Shown one piece after another: positions 1 through 7,963 of a DNA stretch of 64,000 bases. The stretch's first letter is position 1, and each line of letters begins with the position of its first letter. Under the pieces are notes generated by a model. That model ran no database searches and had not been told where the DNA came from. It saw only the letters and a program-made list of their open reading frames with translations. Made by a program: the position numbers and the translations under genes. Origin of the DNA: Methylotenera mobilis JLW8 (GTDB taxonomy: Bacteria; Pseudomonadota; Gammaproteobacteria; Burkholderiales; Methylophilaceae); the NCBI RefSeq assembly GCF_000023705.1, contig NC_012968.1, positions 1,612,001 through 1,676,000 of the forward strand. The letters are read 5' to 3'.

Positions 1-1469
1 ACATCTATCATTTCTGAATCAGGGTCAATCCTATCCTCCATGTTTGCACTTTCATTGAAAGTAATCAGTCTTCTAATTTCTCTTCGTGCAAGTTGAACAG
101 GTGTTAAACCGCTTTCAACATAAGTAGGCTGGCCTTCGATTGAAATATCTCTAGGGTGACTAGATTCAACAGTTGCTTTAGATTGCCCAGAATAAGATGG
201 TGACATATCTTTGATTGGAATAATCTTTTCTAAGCGCTCAATTAGATCTTTAGATGAACCAGGTCCTCTATCTACAGTAAAATGAGGAGGTAATCCTTCA
301 CTCATCCATTCATTCTCCTTGAGACTAATTCCAAAATATCGACAAAATGCATGTTTTGGAATTGCCATCGAGAACAACATCATTCTGTATGCTGTTAACC
401 TTTCCTCTCCAAATGAAAAACCAATGCCAAGCTTGCTCCCAGAAAGCAGGTCTCGACCTACTACCACACATAAAGGGGGCAAAGTTGAGCCCTCAACATA
501 ACCTCGGGGAAAGTCAGATGTATAGTATCCATCAACTTCAACGCGCTCGTACAAATTTGAAATTTCTTCTGAGAATCGGCCTTTTGAATTCGAAAGCTTA
601 GTTCTAACACGCACTTCCCCATAAATTTTTATTTGAATCTGCTCTTGGCTGTAAGCTTTTTTCACCTGATATCTGAACTGATCGTATGTGGGGAAAGCGC
701 TTTCATTTTTACTAATCAGAATTTTCATTCCTTTTTTCTGAATACTTAAATGACAATTAAAATACTTAACCATTGCCCCCCTATAGATCGACACCATAGA
801 TTTACCTAACACAGCTAAATTATCAAAACTATCAACGCAGCGCTTAGCAAGATCAGTGGACATACCATAGCCATAATTTCGCCCCTGAGACTTTGATGGG
901 GCTCCAAATTTAGTATCTGGATGTTTTAAGCGGTTCCAATTCCCACTATTATGAAAAGGAGGTAATAGTGACCATATATTTCTTCCAAAAATTAGATATG
1001 TCAAAAACCATAATGTGTATCTGGAAATGTTTTGTGAAGTTTCACACCGTTGAGCATACCTACTGATTTCTTCTTGTGGAGACTTCGCTTTTAATATTTC
1101 AGCACTATTAGTTACAGCCTCTGTAATAATCTTAAATCGTTCTGTCACTCGAGTTGAATGACTAACTTTAGGCTTACCCGTTCTGTAGTCATCAATTCTG
1201 GAAAGATCATATCCTTCAAACTTCTCTAACCATGGTGGCAATGTGTTTTGTGTTTCACACATTAAAATTGAATTCTGTTTTACTCCAGCTTCAAAGGTTT
1301 GCTGATTAACCGACACCAAACTTGCTTTTATAGCCTTCTTTTCTGCATATTCAAAAAATACCAATAAAACACGTCTACTGTTTGAATCACTGTTTAAAAA
1401 ATAATACTCAATTTCTTTACATATTGACTTCCACCCTTCTGGAGCATGTATCTTAGCGCCTATCTTCAT
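1..1469 (-). CDS. tnsB: TnsB-like DDE transposase (partial, C-terminus beyond window)
   Basis: My reading of the reverse strand from the ATG at 1469 is open for 489 codons to the window edge. An integrase-type catalytic core is visible. The first Asp is D313 (context VEVDGYY), the second is D400 (FTVDRGPGS) and the Glu is E435 (YSGQSKATVES), giving a D-D(35)-E spacing as in Tn7 TnsB. The segment before the Glu (SPSYSGQ) is typical of TnsB/TniA proteins. In the family this subunit binds the transposon ends and performs 3'-strand cleavage and joining. The start is supported by an AGGAGG box 4 bases upstream and by an ATGA overlap with the tnsA-like stop. The remaining C-terminus and any tnsC lie to the left of base 1. 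The gene is AT-rich compared with the chromosome after 28.4 kb. Confidence 0.85.
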   Translation of the reverse strand, partial: MKIGAKIHAPEGWKSICKEIEYYFLNSDSNSRRVLLVFFEYAEKKAIKASLVSVNQQTFEAGVKQNSILMCETQNTLPPWLEKFEGYDLSRIDDYRTGKPKVSHSTRVTERFKIITEAVTNSAEILKAKSPQEEISRYAQRCETSQNISRYTLWFLTYLIFGRNIWSLLPPFHNSGNWNRLKHPDTKFGAPSKSQGRNYGYGMSTDLAKRCVDSFDNLAVLGKSMVSIYRGAMVKYFNCHLSIQKKGMKILISKNESAFPTYDQFRYQVKKAYSQEQIQIKIYGEVRVRTKLSNSKGRFSEEISNLYERVEVDGYYTSDFPRGYVEGSTLPPLCVVVGRDLLSGSKLGIGFSFGEERLTAYRMMLFSMAIPKHAFCRYFGISLKENEWMSEGLPPHFTVDRGPGSSKDLIERLEKIIPIKDMSPSYSGQSKATVESSHPRDISIEGQPTYVESGLTPVQLARREIRRLITFNESANMEDRIDPDSEMID

Positions 1470-2437
1470 GACGCCTCCTTGAACCAGTCGGCATAAACTT
1501 CTAAAACATCACGTGCTTCTGGATTAAGAGGTTTATTGATTAAAATCGGTGAAAATAAATCTACTCTGAGCTCTCGATTCCAGATCAGTTGATAAAAAAT
1601 AGTGCGGCACTGATAAACAGAATATTTTCTTCTTGTAGAAAAATTTTCAATAACACTGTTTGGGGCGATGCCAATTTCCATAGCAGTTTTATAGGCACTT
1701 GCAATTTCATTATGCTGTTCAACATTGAGATTAACTTCACTAGCATGATGAAGAAAAAGCTGCCTTAAGTTCGCAACTACATTTGAGTCAATAAATTCAT
1801 CCGAGATATGAGTCGTGCGAATATCACAGTCTGAGTAATAAACCTGCTCAATTTGATGCCTAACTAGCAAATCCTGATGAAATTGATTGCCAGCATTTCC
1901 TTTACTTTTACTTTGAGACTCTAAAAACTGTTCACGCTTGCCCTTTATGGACCAATTGATGCAAAAAACATCACCAACATCATTTTTAACAGCCCATAGC
2001 AAGTCACCGAAAAGTGGGAAAACCATTGTTAATACATCATTTTTTACTTTAACCTTAATTCTTGTAAGAAAATCCTCACAATTAAGACGCTCTGCAACAC
2101 TAATCAACCCAGAAAAAGAGCACAAAGTCGATCTGTCTACACCCACAAAAGTATGTAGTGGATGTAAATCAGGTTCAGGGTTTAACATGCGTTGTTCCTG
2201 AAGCCCAATAATTTTTGGGTTATATAAACCTAATAACGCAGCATTACGCTCTGGCTTAGATAAAAGATGTATATGACGGTTGCTGATTTTTTTTGAGGTT
2301 AGAATCGTTGGCCATGATTTTGACGGAGCCTCTTCCCTCGTCGCTAAAATTGATGGAATATAGGATTCATCCCATCGAGCATTTATTTGACGCTTATAAA
2401 TTGTTCTAAGACGCGCCGCAGATATTTTTTTAGACAT
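1466..2437 (-). CDS. tnsA: TnsA-like transposon endonuclease
   Basis: A 323-residue protein. The region around residues 61-85 (KPERNAALLGLYNPKIIGLQ) matches the TnsA N-terminal pattern, with E63 in the position of the first catalytic acid. Further on, FPLFGDLLW supplies D145 and SIKGK supplies K165, resembling the Asp and QxK positions of the restriction-like fold, although Ser replaces the usual Gln. TnsA makes the 5'-strand cuts that turn TnsB transposition into cut-and-paste. I start at the ATG at 2437 (MSKKISAARL) because GGAGG lies 5 bases upstream; an earlier TTG at 2467 has no such site. It is translationally coupled to the tnsB-like gene by ATGA. Family assignment rests on motif pattern, not on alignment. 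Confidence 0.75.
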   Translation of the reverse strand: MSKKISAARLRTIYKRQINARWDESYIPSILATREEAPSKSWPTILTSKKISNRHIHLLSKPERNAALLGLYNPKIIGLQEQRMLNPEPDLHPLHTFVGVDRSTLCSFSGLISVAERLNCEDFLTRIKVKVKNDVLTMVFPLFGDLLWAVKNDVGDVFCINWSIKGKREQFLESQSKSKGNAGNQFHQDLLVRHQIEQVYYSDCDIRTTHISDEFIDSNVVANLRQLFLHHASEVNLNVEQHNEIASAYKTAMEIGIAPNSVIENFSTRRKYSVYQCRTIFYQLIWNRELRVDLFSPILINKPLNPEARDVLEVYADWFKEAS

Positions 2438-2590
2438 GCACACCTCCGTAAATAGGGGGTGTAGCAAGCACTAATTGTGCAAGCAACATAGTATCTCCCT
2501 ATGAAAATGAAAAAAGCCATGACTTGACTTTTTCTGCTGTTCACGAGATACTAAATTTGCGAATAAGTAGTATTCTGCGAAAGCAGGTAA

Positions 2591-2632
2591 AAGCCGAATC
2601 TTTTCTAATGTGAATTACTAAGGGTTCGGTTT
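2591..2632 (-). terminator. Hairpin at the end of the gp16-like gene
   Basis: AAGCCGAA (2591-2598) can pair with TTCGGTTT (2625-2632), an 8-bp stem with one G-U pair and a 26-base loop. It overlaps the stop codon region of the small DNA-binding gene and carries T-tracts on both outer sides. It may partly insulate the tnsAB genes from the regulator promoter. The long loop makes this only a moderate terminator call. Confidence 0.4.
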
Positions 2633-2635
2633 TTT

Positions 2636-2875
2636 TTACGTCTGTTTCTCCTCTTTCAAATCAGTTAACTTCTTCGATAACTGTTCTACATCCATTTTAA
2701 ATCCTGATTTAAGCCCTAATGCAACGGCAATTTGATGACTTTGTCCACGCATGCATTTTCTTTTACCATCAAGCACTTGGTAAACCAATGTTGCAGAAAA
2801 ATTATTAACGCGTGCCCATTCAGAAATTGAGATACCAGACGCATCAAATAGAAATTTAGCTTCAGATGCGTTCAT
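2636..2875 (-). CDS. Small DNA-binding regulator, BcepMu gp16-like
   Basis: A 79-residue protein with a helix-turn-helix-like segment at about residues 15-50 (SISEWARVNNFSATLVYQVL, then GKRKCMRGQSHQIAVALGL). This pattern matches, from memory, the phage-associated BcepMu gp16 family, proteins that sit next to the transposase genes of transposable phages. An AAGGAGGAG box is placed 5 bases before the ATG. It is divergent from the XRE gene at 2969, with palindromic sequence in the shared spacer. It probably works as a Ner/Cro-like switch component controlling the tnsAB operon; that role is inferred from position. Confidence 0.65.
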   Translation of the reverse strand: MNASEAKFLFDASGISISEWARVNNFSATLVYQVLDGKRKCMRGQSHQIAVALGLKSGFKMDVEQLSKKLTDLKEEKQT

Positions 2876-2898
2876 GCCACTCCTCCTTCACTCAAATA

Positions 2899-2916
2899 AG
2901 TATTCAAATGAATACT
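2899..2916. promoter_or_regulatory. Palindromic operator candidate between divergent regulators
   Basis: AGTATTC-AAAT-GAATACT is a perfect 7+4+7 dyad in the 93-bp spacer between the divergent regulator genes. A second short dyad (ACACA-A-TGTGT) lies at 2944-2954 near the XRE start. Such dyads are expected binding sites for the two regulators. No binding evidence exists from sequence alone. Confidence 0.5.
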
Positions 2917-2968
2917 AACATACAACATATATTGAAAACAATCACACAATGTGTATACTAATGATTAC

Positions 2969-3433
2969 ATGATTACACAAAACATTACATGCCCTGGTAT
3001 TCCAGACGGCTTTGGTGAGCGTCTGAAAGAAGAAAGAAAACGTCTCAATCTAAGCCAAGTTGAGATGGCCGAACGCGGAGGCTGCCAACGCCTCGCCCAA
3101 TTGCAATATGAAAACGAATCTAGAGCACCAACGATTCGATATTTAAACTCCATAGCGTTAGCAGGTGTTGACCTTGGGTATCTGGTTTTGGGTGTACGCT
3201 TTAATCAAGTCAGTTTGTCTGATGAACAAGAGCAAGTGATTGAAGCCAAGGTTTTTGAATGGATTGAGAAATGTGCAAACACGATGGGAGATGGCAGATT
3301 GGCGCCAGACACTTACAAAATGCTATTTTATTTATTCAAAAGCTTTTTAACTCAAATGCATGCAGGAGATTTACAAGCCGACTTTGATCCAACCTCATTG
3401 CTAAAAAACGCAATTAAGGTAATCGCTGGATGA
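2969..3433 (+). CDS. XRE-family transcriptional regulator
   Basis: A protein of 154 residues from the ATG at 2969; an in-frame GTG at 2951 is a less likely start because it falls within a dyad. The N-terminal XRE helix-turn-helix is clear: FGERLKEERKRLNLSQVEMA, then a recognition-helix region, then YENESRAPTIRYLNSIALAGVDLGYLVLG. The C-terminal part (about residues 75-150) is helical and resembles phage repressor oligomerisation regions. Its stop codon overlaps the next gene (ATGA at 3430), so the two are coupled. Likely represses itself and the divergent transposition genes; this role is inferred. Confidence 0.8.
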   Translation: MITQNITCPGIPDGFGERLKEERKRLNLSQVEMAERGGCQRLAQLQYENESRAPTIRYLNSIALAGVDLGYLVLGVRFNQVSLSDEQEQVIEAKVFEWIEKCANTMGDGRLAPDTYKMLFYLFKSFLTQMHAGDLQADFDPTSLLKNAIKVIAG

Positions 3434-4011
3434 GTAACGATGATGAGTCATTGAAGGATATCGATCATATTCTCACGGCTCTGCAAGGAGTGGTAAATAT
3501 GACGATGAACTCCAACAAATCATTGGATGAGATAGACATAAGTTTCACTCAAAAACTTCAAGACATACCTCAAAATAAACAGCTTAAATTTACAATTAGA
3601 TCAGAGCATTCTGCCCTGATTTTTAAACTTTTTCCTGCTCAATCAAAAAGTGCAATCGCACGAAGAATTCAACAAACATGTAATTTCACAGATAAGCAGA
3701 TGCGGCTACTATCGCAGATAAAATATATAAGTTTTGATAGTAAATCTCGGCCATTCATTAACAAGAAAAAAGGCGAAATAATCCCCCAAAATAAGGCCAT
3801 TTTTTTCTTATTGATTATTTGCATTCTATCTATATTAATTTTATATAACATCATTTTCCTACCCATATATTTACCGGCACTAATGCTTTACTCATTAGGA
3901 TTAGGCCTCGCAGTAGGTGGAGTTGTTGGTCTGATTCTAGATCGATCATTTAGAATGTTCCCGGTTATTCATAAACTTGAAGCACTTAAACCATGGCTTG
4001 CTGAAGCTTGA
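3430..4011 (+). CDS. Small membrane protein coupled to the XRE regulator
   Basis: A 193-residue protein of unrecognised family. The N-terminal 120 residues are soluble and charged. Residues about 124-172 hold two hydrophobic helices (AIFFLLIICILSILILYNII and LMLYSLGLGLAVGGVVGLIL), followed by a short basic tail. There is no signal peptide. It overlaps the XRE stop by four bases and is followed 33 bp later by the TnsD-like gene, so all three probably share a transcript. A membrane protein in the regulatory arm of a Tn7-like element is not part of the classical gene set. Its function is unknown. Confidence 0.6.
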   Translation: MSNDDESLKDIDHILTALQGVVNMTMNSNKSLDEIDISFTQKLQDIPQNKQLKFTIRSEHSALIFKLFPAQSKSAIARRIQQTCNFTDKQMRLLSQIKYISFDSKSRPFINKKKGEIIPQNKAIFFLLIICILSILILYNIIFLPIYLPALMLYSLGLGLAVGGVVGLILDRSFRMFPVIHKLEALKPWLAEA

Positions 4012-4044
4012 GCATAAGTCCCATCCAATAAAACTCTATAGCTA

Positions 4045-5529
4045 ATGAATAGCTTACTGCCTTGCCGAGACTTACAGCTACCGGCAATCATTCCTGACGA
4101 AACCCTTTACAGCTGGTGTGCTAGATTTAATAAAGTCAGCCTAATATTAAATTCAAAAACCACCTCTAACATTCTGTTTGGCAATTCAAATGCAGCTAGA
4201 AGACATGACATCCAATATCAATATATTAATTTTGAAAAGAATACACAATCGCTACTAGGAAAAGCGGAGCTTCTTCTTAATCAGCATTCAATGTTTGGTT
4301 TTTACAAGAAGTTTTTGCCAGTGAAGTTAAGTGAAATCATCTCAAACTCCCTATTGCACGGCGACAATCCAAATGCTCGAACCAAAATGGGACTGAATAA
4401 ATATCCTACTGAGCTATCAATGGTATTAAAGCATTGTCCCGAGTGTTTCTTAGAGCAATCTAGGACCGATAGTTTTAACTGGTGGAAAACAAGTCACCAA
4501 TTTCCAACTTCCTTCTTTTGCTCCTCACATGGAACTCCTCTAGAACTATTCAAACCGCCCCATTATCGTGGCATATGCAATCACCTACATCTTCCAAACG
4601 ACCGGCTTTTAAACACAAACAAATTGGTAATCTGTACAGAAAAATTATTTCTAAGCGGATTAAACAAAATTAGTAAATGGGGATACCTGATCAACGACAT
4701 TAACAACAACCTTGCCGATGACACTCTCAGGTGGTGTTATCTACAAAAAGCAATGAACAAGGGGTGGCTTTCTTTTGATGGTAGTGCGAGAACACAAGAA
4801 ATTAGAGATGCATTTATTAAATACTACGGCCAAGCGGTTGTTAACTTTTTTGGAAGAGAGTTTTTAGGAGACTTGCATGATGTCAATAGCGGCTTTATCG
4901 CACATCTACTCAGAATGGCACCCAGTAGACGACACCCATTAAAACATATATTGATGATCAACTTTTTATTTGATTGCTCTGACGATTTTTTATCAACATA
5001 CCATGAAGTAAAGCGAGATCTAGAGGAAGGAGGATCTGCAGTATGTACAGAAAAACTTAAGTGCAATCAGAAAATACTGATTGATATGGTTTCTAAACAG
5101 GGCTTTTCACTTAATAAAGTTGCTAGCTCATTAGATACATCAGTAACATCCGCTGCAAAATTCTTAGATAAAGAATCAATTATAAGAATAAAGAAGCCAC
5201 GGATTGTCGGCACAGACCAAGAAATAAGGCTAGTTCAACTTCTTAAAGAAGGACTTTCTCGCAAAGATATCTGTCAGAATTTAGGGATTAAAGCTTCATT
5301 CATCAAAGATTACTTGGGATGCCATACAACTTTAAAAAAAGAATGGTGTGACGCATATTTTAAAAAACAGCAACTATCACATCGCAATCAGTTAATTAAC
5401 ACGCTCAACAGACATCCGGATTTACCAATTAAACTTATTAGACGATTGCCAAGTAATGGTTTTCAATGGCTTTATATAAACGATAGAACATGGCTATTAA
5501 CTACTCTGCCAAGCTTATGGAAGCGATAG
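4045..5529 (+). CDS. TnsD/TniQ-like target-selection protein 1
   Basis: A 494-residue protein. The TniQ signature is present: PDETLYSWCARF at residues 17-28, LFG at 44-46, then a zinc finger formed by C131/C134 (HCPEC) and C159/H162 (FFCSSHG) with the conserved YW..HQ-like segment (FNWWKTSHQFP) between. The long C-terminal half contains helix-turn-helix-like stretches (KEGLSRKDICQNLGIKASF) and ends in a TnsD-like region. The length and domain layout resemble TnsD, the site-specific DNA-binding selector of Tn7, rather than short TniQ. It runs opposite to tnsAB, downstream of the XRE and membrane genes. Which site it recognises cannot be read from the sequence; the amtB 3' end is a candidate. 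Confidence 0.8.
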   Translation: MNSLLPCRDLQLPAIIPDETLYSWCARFNKVSLILNSKTTSNILFGNSNAARRHDIQYQYINFEKNTQSLLGKAELLLNQHSMFGFYKKFLPVKLSEIISNSLLHGDNPNARTKMGLNKYPTELSMVLKHCPECFLEQSRTDSFNWWKTSHQFPTSFFCSSHGTPLELFKPPHYRGICNHLHLPNDRLLNTNKLVICTEKLFLSGLNKISKWGYLINDINNNLADDTLRWCYLQKAMNKGWLSFDGSARTQEIRDAFIKYYGQAVVNFFGREFLGDLHDVNSGFIAHLLRMAPSRRHPLKHILMINFLFDCSDDFLSTYHEVKRDLEEGGSAVCTEKLKCNQKILIDMVSKQGFSLNKVASSLDTSVTSAAKFLDKESIIRIKKPRIVGTDQEIRLVQLLKEGLSRKDICQNLGIKASFIKDYLGCHTTLKKEWCDAYFKKQQLSHRNQLINTLNRHPDLPIKLIRRLPSNGFQWLYINDRTWLLTTLPSLWKR

Positions 5530-5681
5530 TTATTAATAAAAGCTAAGTGTTCAAAACTAACCATTTTCAGTTAACACTTGATTAAGCATGGCTTAATGAC
5601 TGTAGCACCACTACAGATACCTCACTTAATAATCCTCAATCAAAATTTCCCTGATTTTAATATTGCAATTTTCCTAATAAA

Positions 5682-5698
5682 ATGCATAATTTATGCAT
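5682..5698. promoter_or_regulatory. Perfect 17-bp palindrome over an HTH gene start
   Basis: ATGCATAA-T-TTATGCAT is a perfect 8+1+8 dyad. It begins at one possible start codon (ATG 5682) and contains most of the second (ATG 5697). A regulator bound here would block transcription or translation initiation, so it is a strong candidate autoregulatory operator for the HTH protein encoded immediately downstream. Confidence 0.55.
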
Positions 5699-6068
5699 GG
5701 AATATGCAAATATTAAAACAACCTCAATCTCAATTGCACAAAAAGCAAAGCAATTAAATATCACTCAAGAAGTGATATCTAAAGCAATAGGAGCTAGCCA
5801 ATCACAGGTTAGCAGAGTATTTTCTGGAAGATCAAAACGCACCTCCAGAGTATTTGTAGCAATATGCAATTATGTAAATAAATATCAATCTGGCGTAACT
5901 ACTGAAATGGTCAGTAGAAATCACGAACTTCTAGAAGCTATTGCAAGCGTGTGGGATGGCAGCGAAAGGCAATCAAATGCGCTCGCATCGGTCATTAGAA
6001 CGTTGGGGTTAGTAATGAATAACAATGAGCAACCAGTGATTGAAACGAAAGCTGTCAAAAATAAATGA
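5697..6068 (+). CDS. HTH DNA-binding protein coupled to the second TniQ
   Basis: A 123-residue protein from ATG 5697, or 128 from ATG 5682. A helix-turn-helix of the XRE/lambda-repressor type is visible near the N-terminus (KAKQLNITQEVISKAIGASQ, then SQVSRVFSGRSKR). The C-terminal half is unrecognised (residues HELLEAIASVWDGSERQ). Its TGA overlaps the ATG of the second TniQ-like gene (ATGA at 6065), so the two products are made together. Either a repressor of this two-gene unit or a DNA-binding partner of TniQ; the sequence does not decide. Confidence 0.7.
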   Translation: MEYANIKTTSISIAQKAKQLNITQEVISKAIGASQSQVSRVFSGRSKRTSRVFVAICNYVNKYQSGVTTEMVSRNHELLEAIASVWDGSERQSNALASVIRTLGLVMNNNEQPVIETKAVKNK

Positions 6069-7396
6069 TGTATATACCTAAAATCTTGCCTGATGAATGG
6101 ATAAATGGATATTACGAACATATAAAATTCTTAAACGAACATTGGTATCAAGAAAATATTATTGATGCATTGCAAAAAGAGCTAAAACTAGATAAATCAA
6201 AAAATATAATCGAAACAATAGCTGCATTAATTGATCAACCAATCGAGAATATCGTTTGGAAGCATACTCTCATACCAGCTATACGCGCTATAACAGACAG
6301 CAACCCGTCTACACGTCATGGCAACTATCATTTAGATGCCTTAGGAACAAGAAAGATGGTGAAGCACGCTAGATTTTGCGAAAACTGCATTCAAGAAGAC
6401 ATTAAAACCTGGCGATATCCTTATCTTAGGAGGTCACATCAACTTACTGGCATTGAGTGGTGCTTAAAACACCAAGGTAAGTTGCAAGAGTTTGAAACAA
6501 CCAAGATTCCTGATCCAAAATCTTTAAGACAAATAACTAACTTTTCCACAACAAAAAGTCTGTTATCTAACCAACATCCTATTATTAGAAGATATGTCGA
6601 TATTTTTGATGGTCTCACAACCAACAACTCACCCATTTCTGCAGAACATGCCTCTTGGGTTCTATCCGAACAAGCAATAAAACTTGGCCTAAATCGATCT
6701 CCAAAAAAAACTGGTAGAAACCTCAGTGATATTGCTATAGAAGAAATTTCTGGTGAGTGGTTGTTTGATAATTTCCCTGTACTTAAAAATAAACAACCAC
6801 AGCAATTTATCCCATCTATTGATGGCGTGACGATATTTAGATTTCAGAATCATAGTGTGCACCACTTTATACTAGGCGCAGCAATATTATTCAGTGATGC
6901 AGATGAAGCGTTAAATAAATTAATTCACTCACAGCAGGACAGCAAAAAATCTCTCAGGAAGTTAATAAAAAGACCTGAAAGCTTCTGGCGCAGTGACGAG
7001 CTACGTGACTTATATATCAAGCACAGTGGCAGCTGCCGCGACTTAACAACAGAAATTGGTGGAAGTTACGACCAAAATCGCGTCAATTTGCTCAAGTATG
7101 AACTACCTCCACTCAGTATATTGTCGAACGACACTATAGTTGCAATAGGAGATTTTTATGATGGCGCGCCCTTATTGGAAGTACTACAAAAACCCAATAT
7201 AAATAATAAGCAACTTGAATACATTGTAAGAAACGCAGGTAATACTTTTAGGGATATTTTCAATCAAATCAAACCAGCTTTACTTAAAAATAATGTATTA
7301 AAAGTAAATAAAATAACCTCAAAGAATGCACGTGGCACTGACACAAAGCAGGACTTATCTATCAAAGAGCCTGCCCAAGAAGTTATGATGCAATAA
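6065..7396 (+). CDS. TniQ-like target-selection protein 2
   Basis: A 443-residue protein with the TniQ zinc-finger arrangement: C105/C108 (FCENC), H125 in RRSHQL and C133/H136 (EWCLKHQGKL). The N-terminus starts with LPDEW in place of the usual PDExxxSW. The C-terminal two thirds resemble nothing I recognise, although short helical blocks look like DNA-binding repeats. It is clearly diverged from the TnsD-like protein at 4045 and shares only the finger layout. Overlaps the upstream HTH gene by four bases. Two selectors in one element would allow two targeting modes, as known for some Tn7-like and CRISPR-associated transposons, but no cas gene is present in this window. Confidence 0.72.
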   Translation: MMYIPKILPDEWINGYYEHIKFLNEHWYQENIIDALQKELKLDKSKNIIETIAALIDQPIENIVWKHTLIPAIRAITDSNPSTRHGNYHLDALGTRKMVKHARFCENCIQEDIKTWRYPYLRRSHQLTGIEWCLKHQGKLQEFETTKIPDPKSLRQITNFSTTKSLLSNQHPIIRRYVDIFDGLTTNNSPISAEHASWVLSEQAIKLGLNRSPKKTGRNLSDIAIEEISGEWLFDNFPVLKNKQPQQFIPSIDGVTIFRFQNHSVHHFILGAAILFSDADEALNKLIHSQQDSKKSLRKLIKRPESFWRSDELRDLYIKHSGSCRDLTTEIGGSYDQNRVNLLKYELPPLSILSNDTIVAIGDFYDGAPLLEVLQKPNINNKQLEYIVRNAGNTFRDIFNQIKPALLKNNVLKVNKITSKNARGTDTKQDLSIKEPAQEVMMQ

Positions 7397-7909
7397 AATA
7401 TAAAAATAGCTGCTAATAGAGCCATAGATAAGCCCCATTAACAACTAAGGCTTCACAGAGTTGACCAGAATTTTGGCAAAAAATTAACAATATTAGGCTC
7501 GCTCCAATAAATTATAGATGCCCAAACGTTGCTATCCGCTATGGGGATTTTTCCATCAATAAGTTAAATTTTTCCAACTTAACTCAAAAGCTCTAAATCA
7601 TATAAATTTATGCTTTCACAACTCACAAAAAACCATTTTATGACTCTGTAAATTGCAGTCTATAAGCCGAATTCAATTGGGAATCTGGCTAACAGGTATA
7701 AGTTTATGTTTTTACAATATGCAGAAATTGGGTTACTCCTACACCAGCTGCCAAGGACCAGCTTATCTAGGCAGTCCTACCAGATCCTAAAGGCAGGTGC
7801 GTATTCCTATTAAATCAACCATTAGCTCTTGTTCAAAACCGACACCCTACTCAGGTTTATATAAAAGAATGTCGATTTTCCGCAAAACTGTAGATTATTA
7901 AAAATACTC
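7397..7909. other. Gene-free AT-rich spacer in the mobile region
   Basis: I find no credible gene, RNA family or CRISPR repeat here. Two imperfect 22-bp direct repeats lie at 7757-7778 and 7779-7800 (both ACCAG, then a variable part, then AGGCAG). A short inverted repeat (AAAACCGACA at 7835-7844 against TGTCGATTTT at 7870-7879, one mismatch) follows. The TGTCG form resembles the termini of several Tn7/Tn5053/Tn552-type elements, so part of this spacer may be an element end. Confidence 0.4.
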
Positions 7910-7962
7910 ATGTACCTATAAAAAGTGTATTATTCCACTTAAATTACTTTTTATAGGTACAT
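7910..7962. promoter_or_regulatory. 17-bp inverted repeat operator before HTH gene
   Basis: The arms 7910-7926 and 7946-7962 are exact reverse complements (ATGTACCTATAAAAAGT and its complement) around a 19-bp centre. The right arm ends one base before the ATG at 7964. The spacing and position fit a dimeric or tetrameric repressor site controlling the HTH gene that follows, as in HipB-type autorepression. Confidence 0.6.
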
Positions 7963-7963
7963 C

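Noticed and set aside
7397-7963. CRISPR array or guide RNA for a CRISPR-associated transposon
   Set aside because: I looked for regularly spaced direct repeats of 28-36 bp here and in the other mobile-region spacers and found none, and no cas gene is present in the window.
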